The notes beneath the pieces are model-generated. The model saw only the letters and a program-made list of their open reading frames with translations, did no database searches and had not been told where the DNA came from. Source: Planctomycetota bacterium (lineage in GTDB: Bacteria > Planctomycetota > UBA11346). Taken from it: DNA of 5,016 nucleotides. Made by a program: the position numbers and the translations under genes. Location: contig JAHEDF010000338.1 in the NCBI GenBank assembly GCA_024641365.1, forward strand, positions 1 to 5,016, in the 5' to 3' direction. Below are positions 1-4,815 of this stretch, piece after piece. Positions within the stretch are counted from its first letter, which is position 1; each line of letters opens with the position of its first letter.

Positions 1-36
1 AAATTCACATTTTCGCATTTGTTATACGGTCCCTGA

Positions 37-83
37 CGAAAAATTGCGCCAAGGTGCAGAGTTATTATGCACCTTGGCCGCAA
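37..83 (-). terminator. Rho-independent terminator of the DMT permease gene
   Basis: On the minus strand a 10-bp perfect stem (49-58 paired with 68-77, 9-nt loop) is extended by five more pairs across a single bulged base at 78 (44-48 with 79-83). It is followed on the minus strand by a five-T run (39-43). It starts about 40 bases past the permease stop codon. The plus-strand reading has no T run after the stem, so it acts in one direction only. Bases 1-36 show nothing I can assign. Confidence 0.85.
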
Positions 84-125
84 AATAAGGCTAAGCTTTT
101 TAATTCAATTTGGATAAGTTGGTGG

Positions 126-1127
126 TCATTTAGTGGTCTTGGCAATATTTACTTCACCAGGAATAGCGGCATCAGGGGTAGGTGATACCGCAGATTGCTT
201 AACAATTTGCGCTGGTGCCTTGCGTAAAATTAATATGACCGCAATTATGATGAACGCTCCCGCCACAACGGTATGCGAAGTAATGGGCTCATCAGCAATA
301 AAATATCCTAAAATAACTGCTACGATGGGATTCACAAAAGCATACGTTGAAACACGAGCCATGGTGGTATTTTTAAGCAAAAATACATAGGCACCAAATC
401 CGGCAATTGATCCGATCGCAGTCAAATAAATCAAAGCATACCACGAACGTACGCTGACCTCGCTAACAATAAATTTTTCACCAGTGGCAAAACCAGCCAA
501 ACCAAGACCAATACCGCCGCATAACATTTGTGCTGCTGAACTCATCCACGGTGACGGTGGTAACGGCATGGCTTTTGCCGCCAATGATCCAAGAGCCCAT
601 AAGATAGTCGCTAAAATGACGATAACTAAATAATAATATAATTCGGCGCTGTGAGTAAATGAAGACGGTGTCCCAATTAATATCGCCACACCACTAAATC
701 CTAAAATAATTCCAAGTACGACAATTAATCGCGGTCGTTCGGTTCGCCCAGCTAACCACGGAATAGCAGTCATCCATACCGGTGTAATTGTTACCAGTAG
801 TGCTGTAATACCTGATGGAACCACCAGCAGTGCAATGCTGATGAGACCGTTTCCACCTAAAAATAATAAAAGGCCACTGATTAAAGCCGATTTCCATTGT
901 TGTTTACTTGGTGATGGAGTTCCCAACAAGCGCAACACCGCGAAAAAAAAACTACCGGCTATAATAAAGCGAATCGAACTCATTAACAACGGCGGCATGC
1001 TTTTTGCGGCAATTGACATACCCAAATAGGTGCTGCCCCATACGAAGTACAAGACGATAAATGCTATTGCTAGATGACTGGTCTTTGCTGGTAGAGGCGG
1101 AGAAAGTGTAGCCGTTTCCGAATTCAT
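126..1127 (-). CDS. EamA/DMT-superfamily inner-membrane permease (YedA-like)
   Basis: This 333-residue protein has the usual length of a drug/metabolite transporter with two EamA repeats (about residues 20-151 and 163-302) and roughly ten hydrophobic helices. Recognisable family features are the first-helix stretch FVWGSTYL (28-35), LGGNGL near 90-95, and NPIVAVILGYFIADEP (266-281) near the end of repeat two. Such proteins export or import small metabolites, amino acids or drugs across the inner membrane. The substrate cannot be read from the sequence. The hydrophilic tail after residue 303 is poorly conserved in the family. The ATG at 1127 is preceded by GAGG with 9-nt spacing, and a stop codon lies in frame just upstream, so the start is firm. 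It overlaps the stop of a 47-codon ORF (ATGA), which suggests translational coupling. An attenuator-like leader lies upstream and a terminator follows. Confidence 0.9.
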   Translation of the reverse strand: MNSETATLSPPLPAKTSHLAIAFIVLYFVWGSTYLGMSIAAKSMPPLLMSSIRFIIAGSFFFAVLRLLGTPSPSKQQWKSALISGLLLFLGGNGLISIALLVVPSGITALLVTITPVWMTAIPWLAGRTERPRLIVVLGIILGFSGVAILIGTPSSFTHSAELYYYLVIVILATILWALGSLAAKAMPLPPSPWMSSAAQMLCGGIGLGLAGFATGEKFIVSEVSVRSWYALIYLTAIGSIAGFGAYVFLLKNTTMARVSTYAFVNPIVAVILGYFIADEPITSHTVVAGAFIIIAVILILRKAPAQIVKQSAVSPTPDAAIPGEVNIAKTTK

Positions 1128-1267
1128 GTCTCACCGCCTCTAGGTATTCTTGTAAAATCTATATTGGTGAGTCGTTTCGTTTTCATGACGTCGTAATGCG
1201 GTTTAGCTATCCAAAGCACCGCTTGAATTTGTACGGCTGAATGAATGCGAATGGCGTTGCGTGTCAT
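1124..1267 (-). CDS. Small ORF (47 aa) directly upstream of and overlapping the DMT permease
   Basis: The ATG at 1267 has a good ribosome binding site (AGGAAG, 5-nt spacing) just after the T-run of the attenuator terminator, so it would be the first ORF translated on read-through transcripts. The product begins MTRNAIRIHSAVQIQAV, ends in RIPRGGET, and is basic with no signal peptide or clear membrane helix. I do not recognise a family. Its TGA shares two bases with the permease ATG (ATGA), so its translation could deliver ribosomes to the permease. It could be a real small protein, a coupling or regulatory upstream ORF, or chance. The ribosome binding site and the overlap favour translation. 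In-frame extension upstream to 1351 is possible but would read through the terminator hairpin and lacks a good ribosome site. Confidence 0.4.
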   Translation of the reverse strand: MTRNAIRIHSAVQIQAVLWIAKPHYDVMKTKRLTNIDFTRIPRGGET

Positions 1268-1284
1268 AAAAACTTCCTGAAACG

Positions 1285-1311
1285 AAAAAACCCGCTGCGG
1301 TGGCAGCGGGT
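1285..1311 (-). terminator. Leader terminator (attenuator) ahead of the small ORF and DMT permease
   Basis: On the minus strand a perfect 9-bp GC-rich stem (1303-1311 with 1290-1298) closes on a CACC tetraloop and runs into six Ts (1285-1290). This is a textbook intrinsic terminator. It lies only 17 nt before the ATG of the 47-codon ORF and about 160 nt before the permease start. No minus-strand gene lies upstream for it to terminate. Its 5' arm is also part of a competing upstream pairing, which is the hallmark of attenuation. The plus strand has no T-run, so it does not act in the other direction. Confidence 0.85.
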
Positions 1312-1369
1312 CCGATGGGTGCATGAAGAGCGAATTGCTATCGAAGTCCACATCGGTCCCGCAGATGTA
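1306..1369 (-). promoter_or_regulatory. Putative antiterminator and competing hairpin of an attenuator
   Basis: On the minus strand, 1351-1362 (gcgggaccgatg) can pair with 1306-1317 (catcggacccgc). Eleven of 12 positions pair, with one A-A mismatch. The pairing occupies six bases of the terminator's 5' arm (1306-1311), so the two structures exclude each other. A third, weaker hairpin (1364-1369 with 1349-1354, one G-U pair) would in turn sequester the 5' arm of the antiterminator. This nesting resembles amino-acid operon attenuators. The pairings can be read directly from the sequence. The trigger is not known and could be leader translation, a small molecule or a protein. Confidence 0.5.
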
Positions 1370-1421
1370 CCCATTTCCAGGTAATCACGACAAGACGACA
1401 ATGACGCGCAATGCTCAACAT
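1338..1421 (-). CDS. Possible leader peptide (27 aa) with two near-adjacent Trp codons
   Basis: ATG at 1421 (or an in-frame ATG at 1430) opens a 27-codon frame that ends in TAG at 1338 and contains Thr-Trp-Lys-Trp-Val (codons 14-18). The second TGG (1371-1373) lies 9 nt before the 5' arm of the antiterminator (1351-1362). A ribosome stalled there would change which leader structure forms. That layout is what a Trp-responsive leader peptide would have. Against it, neither ATG has a visible Shine-Dalgarno sequence, and the two Trp codons could be chance. I list it because of its position relative to the competing hairpins. Confidence 0.25.
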   Translation of the reverse strand: MLSIARHCRLVVITWKWVHLRDRCGLR

Positions 1422-1482
1422 AAGTGGCATGGTGTGGCCATAACCAGGAAGTCTAGCGATGAGTATTCTGCCATACATCTAT

Positions 1483-1490
1483 AAAGGAGG
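1483..1490 (+). promoter_or_regulatory. Perfect Shine-Dalgarno sequence ahead of an 8-codon minigene
   Basis: AAAGGAGG is fully complementary to the 3' end of 16S rRNA over eight bases and sits 4 nt before an ATG at 1495. It is stronger than any ribosome binding site of the large genes in the window, yet the frame behind it ends after eight codons. It lies about 107 nt upstream of the pseudo-nuclease start, inside the presumed 5' untranslated region. Confidence 0.5.
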
Positions 1491-1494
1491 CGAT

Positions 1495-1521
1495 ATGCAC
1501 ACCACTCTCTTGCTTATGTAG
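1495..1521 (+). CDS. 8-codon upstream minigene (MHTTLLLM)
   Basis: ATG at 1495 with a perfect Shine-Dalgarno gives MHTTLLLM followed by TAG at 1519-1521. The peptide has three Leu codons in a row (CTC TTG CTT) after two Thr codons. It sits 75 nt before the start of the pseudo-nuclease gene and is likely on its transcript. It may be a regulatory upstream ORF, a ribosome loading site, or the remnant start of a decayed gene. Its function is inference; the strong ribosome site and short frame are seen directly. Confidence 0.3.
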   Translation: MHTTLLLM

Positions 1522-1596
1522 GTCGAATTCGTCCTTGCACGGAGATGTTTGTTTCGAGAAAGTCTCGATCCGTTTCGACTTTTTGGAGTACATCAG

Positions 1597-2526
1597 ATGG
1601 CTTCTTTTTCACTCTTACGGCGCACCGCTATCGCAGCGACGTTGCTCGTCGCAACCCAAACCGCAGCGATGGCAGTCGATGTGCTCTATCCAGTTGTGTC
1701 GGTACCAGCTCCAGACCGCGTGGTGGTTTTGACGAAAAACTTTCCGGTCGTGCTGAGTCTCGCGCACATTAATATTCCATCTGACGACGCTAGTAAGGCC
1801 GCCGCTCAAAAATATTTAGCTGACCTGCTCAAAGGAAAACGCGTCAGTATTTTATATACAGATGGTTTTGGTACCGATGAAGCCGGTGCCGCTAAAGTTC
1901 ATTTCTTGATGGGCAAAGATAATGTGAATGCCAGTTTAGTAGGCGAAGGTTTAGCGCGATTTGAAGAGGGCCAAAAACCATTACCGAGTTATGAGCGTTC
2001 AGTGCGATCGGCAGAAGAAGATGCAAAGAAAGCTAAAAAAGGGATTTGGAAAAATGGTGACAAGCCACAAATGGCAAAAGTGAAGGAATCAGCAGTAGCA
2101 GCGAATAAGAAAGGACCGTTTGTTTCTGAACTTGATACGCCTTATTATTATGCGAGTGATAGCTCGGATGCGGCTAAATTAAATCCAAAACGCGTTATTT
2201 ATTATCCCGATGAAGCGACGGCACAACGGGCCGGTAAAAAACAAAAAGTTAAAGTGGAAAAAGCGGCAATTGCTAGCAGTGGCAGTGAAGCTGATGCTGA
2301 TGCGATGTACAAAAAAGGTGAAGATGCCTACAATGACGCATTGGATAAAGGCAATACACCAGCGCGCGATGAAAAATATGAAGAGGCGTATCAATATTTA
2401 ACCAAAGCCATGCAAGATTACACGGCGTTGGTAGAGAAAGATCCTAAAAACGAAGCACTGGGTGAAAAATTACGGAAGTGTATGCAATTGCGCTACGGTA
2501 CTGTTAAACAACGGAGATTTAAATAA
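1597..2526 (+). CDS. Secreted staphylococcal-nuclease-fold protein, probably inactive, with helical C-terminal tail
   Basis: I take the ATG at 1597 (GGAG with 8-nt spacing) rather than the in-frame TTG at 1549, because it begins a clean Sec signal peptide with Arg8-Arg9, a hydrophobic core and likely cleavage after AMA (residue 26). The 309-aa precursor has an SNase-like domain at about 30-152. The pattern NVNASLVGEGLARFE (109-123), the later YERSVRSAEEDAKKAKKGIWK (132-152) and the even spacing match the Staphylococcus nuclease fold. Ungapped alignment from memory places Ser54, Asn59, Ser62 and Ala98 where the enzyme has Arg35, Asp40, Glu43 and Arg87; only Asp40 (for Asp21) remains. Catalysis is therefore unlikely. 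Residues 174-213 resemble the small Ada-type zinc domain that often follows SNase domains, but without its cysteines. Residues 236-300 are charged and helical, TPR-like. The stop overlaps the next start by one base (TAATG), so the two proteins are co-translated. Confidence 0.8.
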   Translation: MASFSLLRRTAIAATLLVATQTAAMAVDVLYPVVSVPAPDRVVVLTKNFPVVLSLAHINIPSDDASKAAAQKYLADLLKGKRVSILYTDGFGTDEAGAAKVHFLMGKDNVNASLVGEGLARFEEGQKPLPSYERSVRSAEEDAKKAKKGIWKNGDKPQMAKVKESAVAANKKGPFVSELDTPYYYASDSSDAAKLNPKRVIYYPDEATAQRAGKKQKVKVEKAAIASSGSEADADAMYKKGEDAYNDALDKGNTPARDEKYEEAYQYLTKAMQDYTALVEKDPKNEALGEKLRKCMQLRYGTVKQRRFK

Positions 2527-3422
2527 TGTCCACTATTTCGCATTTACCTATTTTAAGTCGAGTACCTCTTATGATGACACGTATTTCTCTTTTATTGTTA
2601 GCGATTTTTGCTTGTGCTATGACCTCATGCACAGGCGGTGGCAAACGAATCGACGCTCCGACAGCTGGCGCACATGATGTATACCTTGATGTCATGGCAC
2701 GCAAAACGGTTCGCGTTGGTGTGCTTGCCGATACGCAACCATTCAGTTACCAAGTTGGAAAAATCTGGGCAGGTTTTGATATTGAAATTGCTCAAGGTAT
2801 CGCCAATCATATGGGTATTGAAAAAGTGGAATTTGTTCCAGTTAGTTTAGATCAGCGTAGTGATGCAGTAATTAAAGGCGACGTAGATATGGTCGTCGCG
2901 TCCATGACGATCACCCGATATCGTGAACGACGCGTTGATTTTAGCATTCCGTATTTCCAAGATGGCCAAGCATTATTGGTAAAATCGTCATCACCAATTA
3001 AGAGTTATATTGATGTCGATAATAAAAAAGTTGGTGCTGTTAAAGGCAGTACCAGTTCATTCTACATGAAACAAATTAATCCAGACGCGATTGTGTCGAC
3101 GTATAAAGACAATGCTGAGCTACGTGCAGCCTTAGAAAAAGGTGAAATCGATGCCATCACTGGCGACTACATTGTTTTGGTTGGTATTGCCGCAAATGCT
3201 TCCGAAGCAGGATCACTTCGCATCGCTGGTAATCGTTTAACGGTCGAACCATACGGGGTTGCTGTTGCTCCCAATCAATCAGCTTGGCGAAATGCAATTA
3301 ATCATGCACTCATTGCGATGTGGGAAAATCAAGATTGGCACGCAAGTGCTGATACCTGGTTTGGCCCAGGAAGCAAATTCGCCAGTCCAATTGAGTTTGT
3401 CATGCCTGTTTATCCAAAATAA
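2526..3422 (+). CDS. Family-3 extracellular solute-binding lipoprotein (amino-acid ABC transporter type)
   Basis: This 298-aa protein has an N-terminal hydrophobic segment (20-31) ending in MTSC with Cys35 as the likely lipid-modified residue, then a Gly-rich linker. The mature part matches the SBP_bac_3 family (PEB1/GltI-like). Features are TVRVGVLADTQPFSY (61-75), GFDIEIAQGIA (83-93), DMVVASMTITRYRERRVDFS (121-140) with the ligand-binding Thr/Arg region, KVGAVKGSTS (168-177) and the hinge-side GEIDAITGDY (206-215). Family members bind polar amino acids or similar small ligands in the periplasm. The ligand is unknown here. No permease or ATPase gene is visible on either side, so it may serve a distant transporter or act as a sensor. 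Its ATG lies in the preceding stop (TAATG) with GGAG 9 nt upstream, giving tight coupling. Another in-frame ATG at 2571 would shorten the n-region but has a poorer ribosome site. A bidirectional terminator follows. Confidence 0.9.
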   Translation: MSTISHLPILSRVPLMMTRISLLLLAIFACAMTSCTGGGKRIDAPTAGAHDVYLDVMARKTVRVGVLADTQPFSYQVGKIWAGFDIEIAQGIANHMGIEKVEFVPVSLDQRSDAVIKGDVDMVVASMTITRYRERRVDFSIPYFQDGQALLVKSSSPIKSYIDVDNKKVGAVKGSTSSFYMKQINPDAIVSTYKDNAELRAALEKGEIDAITGDYIVLVGIAANASEAGSLRIAGNRLTVEPYGVAVAPNQSAWRNAINHALIAMWENQDWHASADTWFGPGSKFASPIEFVMPVYPK

Positions 3423-3433
3423 AGACAAAATGT

Positions 3434-3477
3434 CCTACAAAAAAAGCCGCGCATTTATGCGCGGCTTTTTTTGTAGG
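3434..3477. terminator. Bidirectional rho-independent terminator between convergent genes
   Basis: A perfect 20-bp inverted repeat (3434-3453 with 3458-3477) has a four-base TTTA loop. The GC-rich core gccgcgca is flanked by seven As on the left and seven Ts on the right, so a U-run follows the stem whichever strand is read. It lies 12 bases after the lipoprotein stop and 13 bases from the stop of the facing TIM-barrel gene, so it serves both. Confidence 0.95.
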
Positions 3478-3490
3478 TTCTATTTCCCAA

Positions 3491-4609
3491 TTAAATTTTA
3501 GGCCCAAGTCCCAAAACATCACGACAGTACGTAATACTGCGTTCTATTTCATATTTTTGGAATTCTTGGTCAGATTTGAAATCACCTTTACCCGCTTTTC
3601 GTTCTTTTCCTTTGCGCACTAAAGCGAGCCATGCGGCTAGATCAGCGGCGGTTTGTTGTGGGTACTGGTCAAAAAATCCAGGCTCTAAGTAATTTAAGTC
3701 CTTATTAAATCCGCCAATCGTTTCTATATGGACGGCAACGCCTGGGCATTGTTTTTCGAATTCGTCAAAAAAAGCGGGGAGATCTACCACACCATCACCC
3801 ATTGGTACCCATTGTGCAGAAGCGCCTTTTTCTGTCTGCCAGACCATGGTGTCACGCAAGCTGGTGGTAAATACGTGCGGAGCTAAATTCCGTAGTGTGG
3901 TCATCGGGTTTTCGAGTGTCCACATTCCGTTGCCAATATCCATGTTAGCACCAACGAACTCGGGACCAGCTGCTTTAATTAATTGCAATAATTCAGATGA
4001 CTGCATGTCACCGGCATGATTTTCGATGGCAATTTTAACGCCAAGTGTTTCGAAATGTGGTTTTAATTTTTTACACACCGCAACGGTGTCTTCGATGCGC
4101 GCTTGAATACCGCCAGGTGTTTTTCGATCTTTGCCAGTACCTAAAATAAAGCGAGCATAACGAGAGCCCAATGCTTTTGCCATGCGCATAGTTAATGCGC
4201 CATGTTCCTCAGCCGTGCCCCAGGTATCTTTGAATGAAACTGATGTCGGACAAATTGACCATGACCCTAATTCAATTTGAATACCTTTATCGGCAGCCAT
4301 TTTTCTGAGGTCTTGCAAATAATTATCCTCAAATGATTCAAAGGCATATAAATCGGTAATGAATAGCGAGTCAGTTTTTAATTGAGCTGCATAATTAATA
4401 AGCTCAGCGGCTTTCCATTTCATCGCGCGCACGGCAAAATTATCATAACCTAATTTAATGCCACGATGGCGAACTGCTGAGGCTGGCGCTGTTGCCTCAG
4501 CCGCTTTGATAATTGGAGCGGCGAGCAATCCAACTGAAGTAGCTGTGGTGAGTGCCAAAAGTTTGCGACGAGAAAGTTGATGAAATGATGAGGGCTGTGT
4601 CTTTGTCAT
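3491..4609 (-). CDS. Tat-exported TIM-barrel protein, sugar phosphate isomerase/epimerase (xylose-isomerase-like) family
   Basis: From the ATG at 4609 the product is 372 aa and begins with a twin-arginine signal: SRRKLLAL (13-20), a hydrophobic stretch to about residue 34, and Ala-rich cleavage sites near 37-45. The rest fits the AP-endonuclease-2/xylose-isomerase-like TIM barrel. Probable metal ligands are Glu196 in IAIENHAGD (193-201), Asp224 in NMDIGN (222-227) and Glu296 in VHIETIGG (293-300). The stretches GYDNFAVRAMKWKA (54-67) and GTGKDRKTPGGIQARIEDTV (157-176) recall a subfamily common in Planctomycetes and related groups, whose reaction is not established. Substrate is likely a sugar or sugar derivative. 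An in-frame ATG at 4687 would add 26 basic residues, but it has no Shine-Dalgarno and would put the RR motif 39 residues in. The 4609 start is favoured, although its own ribosome site is weak. It is divergent from an aldonate dehydratase gene. Confidence 0.85.
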   Translation of the reverse strand: MTKTQPSSFHQLSRRKLLALTTATSVGLLAAPIIKAAEATAPASAVRHRGIKLGYDNFAVRAMKWKAAELINYAAQLKTDSLFITDLYAFESFEDNYLQDLRKMAADKGIQIELGSWSICPTSVSFKDTWGTAEEHGALTMRMAKALGSRYARFILGTGKDRKTPGGIQARIEDTVAVCKKLKPHFETLGVKIAIENHAGDMQSSELLQLIKAAGPEFVGANMDIGNGMWTLENPMTTLRNLAPHVFTTSLRDTMVWQTEKGASAQWVPMGDGVVDLPAFFDEFEKQCPGVAVHIETIGGFNKDLNYLEPGFFDQYPQQTAADLAAWLALVRKGKERKAGKGDFKSDQEFQKYEIERSITYCRDVLGLGPKI

Positions 4610-4718
4610 ACGAATTTGTCCAAATCTGCAGGTTGGAAGACAAGGTGTGAATCTACTATTCCGTTTCGTGCGTGTGGTTTTCGTCATTGGAGGAAATGGG
4701 CGAAAACTAACAGAGTAT

Positions 4719-4748
4719 TTGAAAACGTGGGCTTATTTTTCTTATTAA
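4719..4748 (+). promoter_or_regulatory. Candidate sigma-70 promoter for the dehydratase gene
   Basis: TTGAAA (4719-4724; five of six consensus bases) lies 18 bp before TATTAA (4743-4748; four of six). The -10 element falls inside the 32-bp palindrome, so a regulator bound there would block RNA polymerase. The start would give a leader of about 60 nt before the ATG at 4816. TTGACT at 4767 is an alternative -35 but has no good -10 at the right distance. On the minus strand, TTTAAT inside the same palindrome could be a -10 for the isomerase gene, without a clear -35. Confidence 0.3.
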
Positions 4749-4761
4749 AGATAAATAAGCC
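4730..4761. promoter_or_regulatory. 32-bp imperfect palindrome, candidate operator between divergent genes
   Basis: Perfect 9-base arms (ggcttattt at 4730-4738 and aaataagcc at 4753-4761) enclose a partly symmetric centre. After one mismatch four further pairs match (4740-4743 with 4748-4751), giving 13 of 16 symmetric positions. The axis lies at 4745.5, roughly midway between the two divergent start codons. Neither strand places a T-run after the arms, so a terminator is unlikely. A dimeric repressor or activator site is the natural reading; the regulator is not in the window. Confidence 0.5.
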
Positions 4762-4774
4762 TGGCGTTGACTCG

Positions 4775-4793
4775 TTGCAGATAGACCCTGCAA
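4775..4793. promoter_or_regulatory. Small dyad TTGCAG-N7-CTGCAA upstream of the dehydratase gene
   Basis: Six-base inverted repeats (4775-4780 and 4788-4793) with a 7-bp spacer sit between the palindrome and the ribosome binding site (AGGAG, 4805-4809). The spacing of about 13 bp centre to centre suits a dimeric helix-turn-helix regulator. A repeat this short could be chance. Confidence 0.25.
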
Positions 4794-4815
4794 TTAGCCC
4801 ATCCAGGAGCTGTTT

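Noticed and set aside
133..1029. Short plus-strand frames inside the permease gene
   Set aside because: They are antisense to a well-supported membrane protein and have no ribosome sites or family features.
1124..1351. 75-aa extended version of the small ORF, starting at ATG 1351 on the minus strand
   Set aside because: It would read through the terminator hairpin and lacks a ribosome site of good quality; the ATG at 1267 has a better one.
1290..1440. A known riboswitch or T-box in the permease leader
   Set aside because: I could not match the conserved T-box sequence or the consensus of riboswitches I know; only the competing hairpins can be supported.
1554..1568. Hairpin TCGAGA-AAG-TCTCGA ahead of the pseudo-nuclease ribosome site
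   Set aside because: The stem is only six base pairs with a three-base loop and no T-run; too small to call a regulatory element.
1549..1596. TTG start adding 16 residues to the pseudo-nuclease
   Set aside because: The ATG at 1597 has GGAG at good spacing and begins directly with a normal signal peptide.
1545..1772. 75-aa plus-strand ORF starting at ATG 1545
   Set aside because: It overlaps the signal peptide and start of the pseudo-nuclease gene in another frame, with GGAG touching the ATG and an Arg/Ser-rich product typical of an out-of-frame reading.
2179..2810. Minus- and plus-strand short frames overlapping the envelope-protein operon
   Set aside because: They are out-of-frame shadows of two genes with clear family assignments.
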